64,000 nt of DNA from Mycobacterium parascrofulaceum ATCC BAA-614 (GTDB lineage Bacteria > Actinomycetota > Actinomycetes > Mycobacteriales > Mycobacteriaceae), in the NCBI RefSeq assembly GCF_000164135.1, contig NZ_GG770553.1, positions 1-64,000 on the forward strand, given 5' to 3'. The notes beneath the pieces are model-generated. The model saw only the letters and a list, made by a program, of their open reading frames with translations. It was not told the origin of the DNA and made no database searches. The position numbers and the translations under genes are program-made. Of this stretch, positions 26,561 through 37,652 are shown piece after piece; the first letter of the stretch is position 1, and each line of letters begins with the position of its first letter.

Positions 26561-27775
26561 ATGGAGCGTCGTCGCTTGCGGCGCGGGCCACCGTACAAGA
26601 CCGTCGGCCTCGTGACGCTCGTCATCACGGGTTTGGTCGGGTCGCTCCTGTACCTACAGTTCCGGGGCGACCTCACGCCGGCGACGAAGCTGACCATGGT
26701 CGCCGCCCGCGCCGGCCTCATGATGGACCCCGGATCCAAGGTGACCTACAACGGGGTGCAGATCGGCCGGGTGGCGAGCATTTCCGAGATCTCCCGCGAC
26801 GGCAAACCCGCCGCCAAGGTGGTGCTCGCCATCACCCCCCGGTACGTCAAAACGATCCCGGCCAACGTGGCGGCCGCCATCAAGGCGACCACGGTGTTCG
26901 GCAACAAATACGTCGCGTTGAGCTCGCCGCCCGCGCCCGCCGGGCATTCGATCACGCCGTCGACCGTCATCGACGCGACGGCGGTGACGACAGAGTTCAA
27001 CACCGTGTTCGAGACGCTGATCGCCATTGCCGAGAAAATCGATCCGGTCAAGGTGAACCTCTCGCTCAGCGCGGCCGCACAAGCGCTGACGGGATTGGGC
27101 GACAAATTCGGCGCCTCTCTGGTCAACGGCGACGCGATCTTCGACGACGTCAACCCGCGGATGCCCGAGCTGCGGGCCGACATCGCGCGCCTGGCCGCCC
27201 TCGGTGAGACATACGCCCACGCCTCACCCGACCTTTGGGACGCGCTCGAGCACGCGGTCACCGCGGCGCGCACCCTCAACCGCCGGCAAGCCGATCTGGA
27301 CGCGGCGCTGCTGGCGGCGGCCGGACTGGGTACCGCGGGCGCCGACGTGTTCGGGCGCGCCGGACCGTACCTGGCGCGGGGCGCCACCGACCTGGTCGGC
27401 TCCAGCCAACTCCTCGACGAGTACAGTCCGGAAATCTTCTGCACCATCAGAAATTTCAACGAAGTCGGGCCCAAGATCCACAACGCCCTCGGCGACAACG
27501 GCTATTCGCTGGGCGCCCACGCGGCGGGCGCGATCGCCGGGGCCCCCAACCCATACATCTGGCCGGAGAATCTGCCGCGGACCAACGCCAGGGGCGGTCC
27601 CGGTGGCCGGCCGGGCTGTTGGCAGACCATCACCCGGGAGTTGTGGCCGGCTCCGTTTCTGGTGATGGACACCGGCGCAAGCATGGCCCCCTACAACCAC
27701 TTCGACCTCGGGTCGCCGCTTTTCCTCGAACACGTGTGGGGCCGCCAGGTGGGCGACTACACCATCAACCCGTGA
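26561..27775 (+). CDS. orphan MCE-family protein (MceA-like)
   Basis: A 404-residue protein of the mammalian-cell-entry family. An N-terminal membrane anchor (VGLVTLVITGLVGSLLYLQF) leads to the MCE domain with GLMMDPGSKVTYNGVQIGRVASI. A helical region follows, and then a conserved MceA-type C-terminus (GCWQTITRELWPAPFLVMDTGA). Mce complexes import lipids and need YrbE permeases and MceA-F together; none of those are adjacent. H37Rv has no such gene here (it has cpsY and Rv0805). It may supply a subunit to another Mce complex. Its 3' end overlaps the convergent CPBP gene by 19 bp. Confidence 0.85.
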   Translation: MERRRLRRGPPYKTVGLVTLVITGLVGSLLYLQFRGDLTPATKLTMVAARAGLMMDPGSKVTYNGVQIGRVASISEISRDGKPAAKVVLAITPRYVKTIPANVAAAIKATTVFGNKYVALSSPPAPAGHSITPSTVIDATAVTTEFNTVFETLIAIAEKIDPVKVNLSLSAAAQALTGLGDKFGASLVNGDAIFDDVNPRMPELRADIARLAALGETYAHASPDLWDALEHAVTAARTLNRRQADLDAALLAAAGLGTAGADVFGRAGPYLARGATDLVGSSQLLDEYSPEIFCTIRNFNEVGPKIHNALGDNGYSLGAHAAGAIAGAPNPYIWPENLPRTNARGGPGGRPGCWQTITRELWPAPFLVMDTGASMAPYNHFDLGSPLFLEHVWGRQVGDYTINP

Positions 27776-28392
27776 CGCCGCACGCCCAACGCGGCGATCG
27801 CACCCGCCTCGTTGACGGCCAGGTGAGCCAGCATCGGCGCGGCGAGGCTGCCGGAACGGTCCGCGAGCCAGCCGAATAGCCAGCCCGCGACGCCCGTCGC
27901 CAGCACGGTGCCCAGCACAGGGTCGCCCGCCGCGCGGGCGTCCGCGATGTGAGACAACCCAAAGCTGGCCGCTTGCAACAACCTTCCGCCAGACGTGCCC
28001 CACCCACCTGAAGCGGCGGCGCTCAGCGCCGCGCGGAACGCGGCCTCCTCGGACCAGACGGTCCCGACCGGGATGCGCAGCAGCAGCCAGCCGGGCACCG
28101 ATCCGGGCGGCTCCCGATCGGCCATCGACGTCCGCACCAACGGCACCGCCGTCGTCGCGGCGATCGCGGTCGCCGCGGCCGCACCGGCCGCCGACCCCAA
28201 CCGCAGCCCCGCCCATAGCCGCGGCGGCGATAAGCCCAGCGGCGCACGCGTCACAAGCGCCAGCAAGCCGGCGGCGCCGGCCTGCAGCGTCACCCGCCAT
28301 GCCACCGGAAGTCGCGGGCCGACGAAGCTCCAGCCAACCAGCGCGGCGGCCAGCGTGAGCGCACGAGCCCGAACGAAACCGCCTCCGCTCAT
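27757..28392 (-). CDS. CPBP-family intramembrane protease
   Basis: A 211-residue polytopic membrane protein (Rv0804 position) of the CPBP/CAAX-protease family. The catalytic motifs are visible in order: EEAAFRAAL near residue 113 (EExxxR type), FGLSHI near 145, and HLAVNEAGAI near 195. Such glutamate intramembrane proteases cleave or modify membrane peptides, but the target is unknown. It lies 19 bp after purL on the same strand, so it may be cotranscribed with it. Confidence 0.8.
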   Translation of the reverse strand: MSGGGFVRARALTLAAALVGWSFVGPRLPVAWRVTLQAGAAGLLALVTRAPLGLSPPRLWAGLRLGSAAGAAAATAIAATTAVPLVRTSMADREPPGSVPGWLLLRIPVGTVWSEEAAFRAALSAAASGGWGTSGGRLLQAASFGLSHIADARAAGDPVLGTVLATGVAGWLFGWLADRSGSLAAPMLAHLAVNEAGAIAALGVRRHGLMV

Positions 28393-28411
28393 AGGGATTC
28401 GCCGCTACGGC

Positions 28412-31118
<2,707 letters not shown>

Positions 31119-31126
31119 ACCGCCAG

Positions 31127-31132
31127 ACCTTA
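31127..31132 (-). promoter_or_regulatory. -10 box, leaderless start of VOC gene
   Basis: TAAGGT on the minus strand, 8 nt before the ATG. Confidence 0.5.
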
Positions 31133-31163
31133 GGGCCCCGGGCGGCCCGCGGCGAAAGGAAGG

Positions 31164-32693
31164 TCAATCGATGGTCAGGAAGTCGGCCATCATGGCCATG
31201 TCTTCGTGCTCGAGGTTGTGGCAGTGCAGGAGGTAGGAACCGGTGTAGTCGGTGAACCGGGTGAGCACTTCGACGGCCTCGGCCGGGCGGACGTCGACGG
31301 TGTCCTTCCAGCCGTTGTCGAACCTGCCGGGTGCGCGGTTGTTGCGGGAGAGCACCTGGAAGGAGTTCAGGTGCACGTGGACGGGGTGGTGAAACTCCGT
31401 GATGAAGCGCCAGATTTCGGTGGTGCCGATCGTCGGGTGCGCCAGCGCGCGGCCCGGTTGATACGGCAGGTCGTTGATCGTCCAGACGCCGCTTCGGTCC
31501 TGGCGGAAGAGGAAGGTTCTGGTGGCCACGGCTCGGTGCCGGTCGAGATCCGCGGCACTGGTGCTGAGCCGCTCGGGGATGGCGGAATCGTCGGAACGGT
31601 CGGTGCCGGCGACATCGAATCGCATGACCTCTGCGGTGCTCTCGGCACCCAACAGGTTGACGAGGCGCACGCGCGCCCCGCGCGGGTAGCGGCCGAAATC
31701 GACGACAACCTCGAAGCGTTCGGCCGGAGCGATGTCGATGAAGTCGTGGCCCACCGGCCGCGCGAGCAACCCGCCGTCGCTGCCGATTTGCACCAGCGCC
31801 GATCCGCCGGGCGGCTGCGGGTCCAACTGCAGCCGGTAGCGACGGGCGTTGGATGCGTTGAGCAGTCGCAGGCGGTAGCGCGCAGGATCGGTGTGCAGCA
31901 CCGGCCATGGCGCGCCGTTGACGAGGATGACGTCACCGAGGACGCCGTTCATGTATTCGCCCGTTACGCCGCCGCCTTCGGCAACCGGATACCGGAACGA
32001 ACCGTCGGCGGCGAATGCGCGATCGGTGATCATCAACGGGATGTCCCGGCGGCCACGGGGCAGCGGCAGCGCGTCTTCCTCGTCGTCACGGACGAGGTGA
32101 AATCCGGCCAGCCCGCGCCACACAGCGGAACCGGTATAGCCCATGCGGTGATCGTGGTACCACAAGGTTGCGGCCCGCTGATTCATCGGATACACGTATT
32201 CGCGCTGCCCGACGACGCTGTTGCGCGCCATGTCGGCGGCGAACGGTTGTCCGGCGTCCGGCAGGAGGAAATCTGTCGGGTACCCATCGTGGTCCGCGGG
32301 GGTGTGCCCGCCGTGCAGGTGCACCACCACCGGCACCGGCAGCGCGTTGCGGTGCCGCACAACGGTCCGTCGGCCGGATCGCGACACGATGGTGGGGCCG
32401 GGAAAGCTCGTGTTGTAAGTCCATGCCGCCGTGGCCATTTCGGGCAGGATACGCAATCGTGTAACCTGCTGGGTGATCTCGAAGGTGTCCGTGTGAGCGT
32501 CGGTGGCCACCGGCGCCAACTGCGCCGGGATCGGTAGCGGAACGTGATAGCGGGCGGGCAGTCTGGCCTGACTCCGCAGGAGCCGACCCGATTCCGTCCC
32601 ACCCAGCAGCGCGCCTGCCAGCGGCCAGCCGGCACCGACGACACCGATGCCGGCCGCCGCCGCCCCCAGCCGCAACGCGTTGCGCCGATTCAC
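31164..32693 (-). CDS. secreted multicopper oxidase
   Basis: A 509-residue three-domain multicopper oxidase of the CueO/CotA type. A twin-arginine signal (NRRNALRLGAAAAGIGVVG) points to Tat export already folded. All four copper-binding motifs are present: HLHGG near residue 120, YHDH near 170, HPVHVHLNSFQVL, and the terminal HCHNLEHEDMAMM that binds the type-1 and trinuclear coppers. Oxidation of Cu(I) or phenolic compounds with oxygen is the family role. The GTG overlaps the stop of the upstream membrane-protein gene in a GTGA, so the two are coupled. H37Rv has no counterpart here. Confidence 0.9.
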   Translation of the reverse strand: MNRRNALRLGAAAAGIGVVGAGWPLAGALLGGTESGRLLRSQARLPARYHVPLPIPAQLAPVATDAHTDTFEITQQVTRLRILPEMATAAWTYNTSFPGPTIVSRSGRRTVVRHRNALPVPVVVHLHGGHTPADHDGYPTDFLLPDAGQPFAADMARNSVVGQREYVYPMNQRAATLWYHDHRMGYTGSAVWRGLAGFHLVRDDEEDALPLPRGRRDIPLMITDRAFAADGSFRYPVAEGGGVTGEYMNGVLGDVILVNGAPWPVLHTDPARYRLRLLNASNARRYRLQLDPQPPGGSALVQIGSDGGLLARPVGHDFIDIAPAERFEVVVDFGRYPRGARVRLVNLLGAESTAEVMRFDVAGTDRSDDSAIPERLSTSAADLDRHRAVATRTFLFRQDRSGVWTINDLPYQPGRALAHPTIGTTEIWRFITEFHHPVHVHLNSFQVLSRNNRAPGRFDNGWKDTVDVRPAEAVEVLTRFTDYTGSYLLHCHNLEHEDMAMMADFLTID

Positions 32694-33112
32694 CGCATCA
32701 CGCCCTGCTGTTGTGCGCGATCGGACGCGGTCAGCGGCAACCGCCACACCGACGCGGTCAACCGGAAGATTCCGGCGACCAGCAGCACCCCGAGTGGAAC
32801 GTGCAGGCCCGTCAACCTCAGCTCGCCCGAAGCGAACTCGGCGACGAAGAGGACTGTCACCAGCGCCCCGGCCGCTACCGGCCACCGCGGCCCGCCGGTC
32901 CTGCTCACGGCCACCAGCGCCACCACCTGCACGACGGAGAGCACCGTGGTCACTTTGGCGCCGGCCGAGTGCAGCATCAGTGCGTCGTACCGCCCGCCCA
33001 GGAAACTGCCGGCGAACACGGCTTGAGCCACCGCCACGAGCGCCAACGTCGCGCTGATGGCGCGCGCGATCACCCGGGCCCAGCGCCGGCCGCGCCGGTA
33101 CTGAGCTGTCAC
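32690..33112 (-). CDS. four-helix membrane protein coupled to multicopper oxidase
   Basis: A 140-residue membrane protein with four hydrophobic helices (IARAISATLALVAVAQAVF, VTTVLSVVQVVALVAV, VAAGALVTVLFVAEF, VPLGVLLVAGIFRL) and short polar loops. No Cys or Met clusters are visible that would show copper binding. It is coupled to the oxidase downstream and to a small open frame upstream, both by 4-bp GTGA overlaps. I infer a membrane partner of the oxidase; no family was recognised. Confidence 0.72.
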   Translation of the reverse strand: MTAQYRRGRRWARVIARAISATLALVAVAQAVFAGSFLGGRYDALMLHSAGAKVTTVLSVVQVVALVAVSRTGGPRWPVAAGALVTVLFVAEFASGELRLTGLHVPLGVLLVAGIFRLTASVWRLPLTASDRAQQQGVMR

Positions 33113-33285
33113 CGTGGTAAACCGGCTCGGTCACGGATCGGCGCGACATCGCGCCCGCGGAGTCGAGCGAAGCACGTTGTGGGCGGGGCGATTCGACCGA
33201 TGTTTTGCGCGGATTGCGTATCGGCCGCGTTTCCGCGGTTGGCGTCGTGAAACGACGATCCTGCGTACGGCTTGGCGCCCGTCAT
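33109..33285 (-). CDS. candidate 58-residue protein heading the oxidase operon
   Basis: A short frame of 58 residues beginning MTGAKPYAGSSFHDANRG, basic at its C-terminus, with one Cys. Its ATG is preceded by GAAGGAG at ideal spacing, among the best ribosome sites in the window. Its TGA overlaps the GTG of the membrane-protein gene. These two features are the whole case for it. No homology is recognised. It may be a real small protein or a translated leader that feeds the coupled genes behind it. Confidence 0.4.
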   Translation of the reverse strand: MTGAKPYAGSSFHDANRGNAADTQSAQNIGRIAPPTTCFARLRGRDVAPIRDRAGLPR

Positions 33286-33473
33286 GATTCTCCTTCGTCA
33301 TGGCCCTGGGGTGTTCGTGCTCAGGAATGAGGACGAGACGGCGCGGCGAAAAGTTACGCGGGCGCGTGTAACTTCCGGCGCCGCCGATCCGTCCTTGGAT
33401 TACGGGCCGCTGGCGGGCAACCTCGGCCGGCTGATCCCATCACCGCCACAACGGAATACATCAAGGAGGAGCG
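33286..33473. other. intergenic region between divergent units
   Basis: Holds the promoters of the oxidase operon (minus) and the Ddn-like gene (plus). It includes a short inverted repeat of GTTACGC type (AAGTTACGCG...CGTGTAACTT, about 33351-33374) that could be a regulator site. Confidence 0.4.
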
Positions 33474-33923
33474 GTGTCCAACCCGAAACCGCCGCGTTGG
33501 CTCAAGCCGATGAACAAGTTCATGATCGCGATGCAAAAGCTCGGCATACCCACGGGGCCGCCGATGGTATTGACGGTGCCCGGCCGCAAGACGGGCCAGC
33601 CGCGCAGCACGCCGATGACACCGTTCACACTGGACGGGCAGCTGTACGCCGTGGCGGGATTCCCAGGTGCCGATTGGGCACGCAACGCGCGCGCCGCCGG
33701 TGCGGGAACGCTCCGCAAAGGCCGAAAGATCCAGCGGGTCAGGGTAATTGAGCTGACAGCCGAGCAAGCGCGCCCGGTGTTGCGGGAATGCCCGACCGAA
33801 GTGCCGGTCGGGGTGGGCTTCCTGAAGCGCTCCGGACTGGTGCGTCGAGGAGACCCCGAAGAAGTCGAGGCGCTGGCCGGGCGGATCGCCGTCTTCCGAT
33901 TGGATCCGATCCCGGTGAACTGA
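33474..33923 (+). CDS. deazaflavin (F420)-dependent nitroreductase-family protein
   Basis: A 149-residue protein of the Ddn/F420-dependent reductase family. It has the typical start KPPRWLKPMNKFMIAMQKLG and the F420-binding strand region MVLTVPGRKTGQPRSTPMTPF. Family members reduce quinones or nitroimidazoles with reduced F420. The C-terminus (FLKRSGLVRRGDPEEVEALA) is a common variant for mycobacterial paralogs. The GTG start follows AAGGAGGAG. It lies 48 bp upstream of the broken DoxX gene on the same strand. Confidence 0.83.
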   Translation: MSNPKPPRWLKPMNKFMIAMQKLGIPTGPPMVLTVPGRKTGQPRSTPMTPFTLDGQLYAVAGFPGADWARNARAAGAGTLRKGRKIQRVRVIELTAEQARPVLRECPTEVPVGVGFLKRSGLVRRGDPEEVEALAGRIAVFRLDPIPVN

Positions 33924-33971
33924 TACCAGACGATCCCCCCTACCGATCGACCACCCACGGAAGCCGGCACC

Positions 33972-34339
33972 ATGCACACCGCATACCTTGTCCTGACGCT
34001 GATCGCCATCGCCTTCGACGGCTTTTCCGGAGTGAGCGCGCTGCTGCACTTCGCGCCGATCATTCCGCCCATGCAACGGGCCGGAGTGCCGTTGTCCTGG
34101 CTGAGGTTTCCCATCGGCACCCTGAAAACGCTGGGCGCCCTCGGGCTTATCGCCGGCTTGTGGCTTCCGGCGATCGGTATCGCCGCGCGGCCGGGCTTAC
34201 CGTCTTCTTTGTCTGCGCGATGTACACCCACGTACTGGCCCACGACATTTCCGGTCAGTTCGCTTTCGCCGGATTCCTGCTCGCCCTTAACGGCGCAACC
34301 TTCGCGCTCGCCGTGATCACCCACGCCGCGCTCGTCTAG
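33972..34339 (+). pseudogene. DoxX-family membrane protein, frameshifted
   Basis: A DoxX-like four-helix membrane protein of about 122 residues split between two frames. The first frame gives LTLIAIAFDGFSGVSALLHF through GLIAGLWLPAIGIAA. The second frame then gives GLTVFFVCAMYTHVLAHDISGQFAF to the stop at 34339. The switch lies in GCCGCGCGGCCGGG (about 34182-34193) and fits the loss of one base (or gain of two). As written, the first frame would run on to 34316 with a nonsense tail. Sequencing error is possible. Confidence 0.72.
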
Positions 34340-34356
34340 TCCGCGGAAGCTGACGC

Positions 34357-35625
34357 CTACTCGGGCGAAAGGAACGCGCCCATCGCCGCGGAGTACGCGG
34401 CCACGTCATGAGCACCCATCAACTCGCGCGCGGAATGCATCGCCAGCTGCGCGGCGCCCACGTCGACGGTGGCGATGCCGGTGCGGGCCGAGGCAAGCGG
34501 CCCGATCGTCGACCCACACGGCAGGTCGGCCCGGTGCTCGTAGCGCTGCAGTCCGACCCCGGCCTGCAGGCAGGCCAGCGCGAAAGCCGCGGCCGTGCGT
34601 CCGTCGGTGGCATAACGCAGGTTCGGGTGCACCTTGAGCACCGGCCCGGCGTTGACCTCGATGAGGTGGCCGGGCTCGTGCCGATCCGGATAGTTGGGGT
34701 GGGTGGCATGGGCCATGTCCGCCGAGGCCAGCAGCGATTCGGGCAACCGGCGCAGGAAGTCTTCTCGGCTGCCGCCCGCCGCGAGCACGATCCGTTCCAA
34801 GACGGTGCTCAGCAGGTCGGACTGGGCGCCGTGGTCGGAGGTCGAGCCGACCTCCTCGTGGTCGAAGAGCACCAGCACGGGCAGAAGGCCCCGCGGCTCG
34901 GCCCCCAACAAAGCCTCCATGCCCGCGTAACAACTGGCCTGGTTGTCCAGCCGGGGGGCGCTGAGCAGGTCGGCGTCGGCACCCATCACCGTCGACGGGG
35001 TGAGGTCGTGGGTCATCAGGTCGGCCGCCAACACGGCGGCCGGCGTGACCCCGGCGCGTTCCGCGACGAAGTCGGCGAACGCCGCGGCGTCGGCGCCGAC
35101 GCCCCAGACCGCGTTGACGTGGCGCTGCGGGTCCAGGGTCAGGGATTTGCGGTCCTCGGCGAGGTGAATGGCCAGCTGCGGTACCCGCAGGATCGGGTCG
35201 TCTATCCGCACCAGCCGCTGCTCGATCCGGGCGCCGTCACGCACCGACAACCGTCCGCTGAGGCCCAGGTCGCGGTCCAGCCACGAATTGAGCCAGGCGC
35301 CGCCGTACGGTTCCAGCGCCACCACGCGCCAACCGGCGACCAGCCGATCCGGATGCTGCTTGACCCGCAAGTTCGGGCTGTCGGTGTGTGCGCCGACGAT
35401 CCGGAACGGGCCGTCGGGGCCGTCGGAATTCCAGGCGACCAGCGAGCCGGCCCGCACCGTGAAGTAGCGCCCCGGTTGGTCCGGCCAGCGTTTAGCCTCG
35501 CTCAGTTCGGTGTACCCGGCAGCGGTCAGCCGCGCGGCCACCGTGGCGCAGACATGGAATGGCGACGGAGAAGCGTCAATGAAATCGCAGAGGCCTGCGG
35601 CGCTGGCCGACATGCTCATCATCAT
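34357..35625 (-). CDS. pepC: M18-family aminopeptidase PepC
   Basis: A 422-residue dinuclear zinc aminopeptidase of family M18 (aspartyl aminopeptidase type), orthologous to Rv0800. Metal and catalytic motifs occur in order: [35 protein letters not shown], and [18 protein letters not shown], with LPCGSTIGP near the C-terminus. It removes N-terminal acidic or neutral residues from peptides in the cytoplasm. Three possible ATG codons open the frame (MMMSM). It diverges from the DyP-encapsulin operon over the promoter-bearing tandem repeat. Confidence 0.93.
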   Translation of the reverse strand: MMMSMSASAAGLCDFIDASPSPFHVCATVAARLTAAGYTELSEAKRWPDQPGRYFTVRAGSLVAWNSDGPDGPFRIVGAHTDSPNLRVKQHPDRLVAGWRVVALEPYGGAWLNSWLDRDLGLSGRLSVRDGARIEQRLVRIDDPILRVPQLAIHLAEDRKSLTLDPQRHVNAVWGVGADAAAFADFVAERAGVTPAAVLAADLMTHDLTPSTVMGADADLLSAPRLDNQASCYAGMEALLGAEPRGLLPVLVLFDHEEVGSTSDHGAQSDLLSTVLERIVLAAGGSREDFLRRLPESLLASADMAHATHPNYPDRHEPGHLIEVNAGPVLKVHPNLRYATDGRTAAAFALACLQAGVGLQRYEHRADLPCGSTIGPLASARTGIATVDVGAAQLAMHSARELMGAHDVAAYSAAMGAFLSPE

Positions 35626-35627
35626 GG

Positions 35628-35773
35628 CTTCCGGCGCTCGCCGTCGCCACGCTAGGGTCGATTGCGCGGCTCCTCACTCGCGCCCTTCCGGCGCTCGCCG
35701 TCGCCACGCTAGGGCCGAACTGCGCGGCTCCTCACTCGCGCCCTTCCGGCGCTCGCCGTCGCCACGCTAGGGT
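35628..35773. repeat. 57/58-bp tandem repeat carrying -10 boxes
   Basis: Two full units of 57 and 58 bp start at 35628 and 35685, followed by a partial 31-bp unit at 35743. Each contains CCACGCTAGGG. On plus this gives TAGGGT or TAGGGC; on minus it gives TAGCGT. The last plus-strand copy is the -10 box of the DyP gene, and the first minus-strand copy can serve pepC. Unit-to-unit differences are few, so the duplication looks recent. Confidence 0.85.
35768..35773 (+). promoter_or_regulatory. -10 box, leaderless start of DyP peroxidase gene
   Basis: TAGGGT in the partial third repeat ends 7 nt before the GTG start of the peroxidase gene. Confidence 0.6.
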
Positions 35774-35780
35774 CGCCCAT

Positions 35781-36791
35781 GTGCCTCCCGTCCAGCCACA
35801 GCCGATCCTCGCGCCGTTGACGCCCGCGGCGGTGTTCCTGGTATTGACGATCAATGACGGCGGAGAAGCGACGGTGCACGACGCGCTGCCCGACATTTCC
35901 GGACTGGTTCGCGCAATCGGTTTCCGCGAGCCGCCGAAACGGTTGTCGGCTATCACCTCCATCGGATCGGACGCCTGGGATCGCTTGTTTTCCGGCCCGC
36001 GTCCCGCCGAGTTGCACCCGTTCGTCGAGCTGAAGGGCCCGCGGCACACCGCCCCGGCCACGCCCGGGGATCTGCTGTTCCACATCCGGGCCGAGAGCCT
36101 GGACGTGTGTTTCGAATTGGCCGACCGCATCCTGAAATCGATGGGCGGCGCCGTCACCGTCGTCGACGAGGTGCATGGATTCCGTTATTTCGACAACCGC
36201 GACCTGCTGGGCTTCGTCGACGGCACGGAAAACCCTGACGGCCCAATCGCCGTCAGCTCCACCTCGATCGGCGCCGAGGATCCCGAATTCGAAGGCTCGT
36301 GCTACGTGCACGTGCAGAAATATCTGCACGAGATGTCGTCGTGGAACTCGCTGTCGGTCAGCGAGCAGGAGTTGGTGATCGGCCGCACCAAGCTGGAGAA
36401 CCTCGAACTCGACGACGACGAGAAGCCGGCCAACTCCCACATCGCCCTGAACGTCATCACCGACGACGACGGCACCGAGCTGAAAATCGTGCGGCACAAC
36501 ATGCCGTTCGGCGAGCTCGGCAAGGGCGAGTACGGCACCTACTTCATCGGCTACTCCCGGACTCCGCGAGTCACCGAACAGATGCTGCGCAACATGTTCC
36601 TCGGGGATCCGCCCGGAAACACCGACCACATCCTCGAATTCTCGACCGCGATCACCGGTGGGCTGTTCTTCTCCCCCACTGTGGACTTTCTCGATGATCC
36701 ACCGCCACTGCCCGCAGCCGCGGTGGCGGAAACGTCTGTTGCACAAGACGGCTCACTTTCGATCGGCAGCCTGAAAGGAACCACTTCATGA
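35781..36791 (+). CDS. dyp: dye-decolorizing peroxidase, encapsulin cargo
   Basis: A 336-residue heme peroxidase of the DyP family, orthologous to Rv0799c. The catalytic Asp lies in GFVDGTENPDGP near residue 146; the proximal heme ligand would be a His in the 225-245 region. The C-terminus ends DGSLSIGSLKGTTS, which carries the SIGSLKG cargo-loading signal that directs proteins into encapsulin shells. The stop overlaps the encapsulin ATG. It probably consumes peroxide inside the nanocompartment during oxidative or acid stress. The GTG start is leaderless-type. Confidence 0.94.
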   Translation: MPPVQPQPILAPLTPAAVFLVLTINDGGEATVHDALPDISGLVRAIGFREPPKRLSAITSIGSDAWDRLFSGPRPAELHPFVELKGPRHTAPATPGDLLFHIRAESLDVCFELADRILKSMGGAVTVVDEVHGFRYFDNRDLLGFVDGTENPDGPIAVSSTSIGAEDPEFEGSCYVHVQKYLHEMSSWNSLSVSEQELVIGRTKLENLELDDDEKPANSHIALNVITDDDGTELKIVRHNMPFGELGKGEYGTYFIGYSRTPRVTEQMLRNMFLGDPPGNTDHILEFSTAITGGLFFSPTVDFLDDPPPLPAAAVAETSVAQDGSLSIGSLKGTTS

Positions 36792-37585
36792 ACAACCTGT
36801 ACCGCGACCTGGCACCGGTGACCGACGCCGCTTGGAGCGAAATCGAAACGGAGGCGACCCGGACCTTCAAACGCCATGTCGCCGGGCGCCGGGTGATCGA
36901 CGTCAGCGGGCCGGGTGGTCCGGTCACCGCGGCGGTCAGCACCGGCCGCTTGATCGACGTGGCATCACCGTCCGACGGCGTGGAAGCTCACCTGCGGGCG
37001 AGCAAACCCCTTGTCCGGCTGCGGGTCCCCTTCACCCTCTCGCGGTACGAGATCGACAACGTCGAGCGTGGCGCGCAGGACTCCGACTGGGACCCGGTCA
37101 AGGCGGCCGCCAAAAAGCTGGCGTTCGTGGAAGACCGGGCGATCTTCGAGGGCTACGCCGCCGCATCGATCGAAGGCATCCGCTCCGCCAGCTCGAACAA
37201 GCCGTTGACCTTGCCGGCCGATCCCCGCGAAATTCCGGACGTCATCACACAGGCGATCTCCGAATTGCGCCTGGCCGGCGTCGACGGCCCCTACTCGGTG
37301 CTGCTCTCCGCGGACGTCTACACGAAGGTCAGCGAGACCACCGAACATGGTTATCCGATCCTCGAGCACATCGACCGGCTGGTGCCCGGCGACATCATCT
37401 GGGCACCGGCCATCGACGGTGCGTTCGTGCTCACCACCCGCGGCGGCGACTTCGACCTGCAGCTCGGTACCGACGTGTCGATCGGCTACACCAGCCATGA
37501 TGCGGACAGCGTGCAGCTGTATCTGCAGGAGACGCTGACGTTCCTGTGCTACACCGCGGAGGCGGCCGTCCCGCTGAGCTCCTAG
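36788..37585 (+). CDS. encapsulin nanocompartment shell protein (Cfp29 type)
   Basis: A 265-residue family-1 encapsulin (Rv0798c/Cfp29), with the HK97 phage capsid fold. It self-assembles into a 60-subunit shell about 25 nm wide. The start MNNLYRDLAPVTDAAWSEIE and the P-domain/E-loop regions (DVSGPGGPVTAAVSTGR, FEGYAAASIEGI) are characteristic. The C-terminal LETLTFLCYTAEAAVPLSS-like end closes the family length. It is translationally coupled to the peroxidase (ATGA overlap), so cargo and shell are made together. Confidence 0.95.
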   Translation: MNNLYRDLAPVTDAAWSEIETEATRTFKRHVAGRRVIDVSGPGGPVTAAVSTGRLIDVASPSDGVEAHLRASKPLVRLRVPFTLSRYEIDNVERGAQDSDWDPVKAAAKKLAFVEDRAIFEGYAAASIEGIRSASSNKPLTLPADPREIPDVITQAISELRLAGVDGPYSVLLSADVYTKVSETTEHGYPILEHIDRLVPGDIIWAPAIDGAFVLTTRGGDFDLQLGTDVSIGYTSHDADSVQLYLQETLTFLCYTAEAAVPLSS

Positions 37586-37652
37586 GAATAAATGCCGACG
37601 CGCGGCTGCTGACGGGGAGGCAAGTGAAAATCTCTCCTGGAGGCAGGGATCG

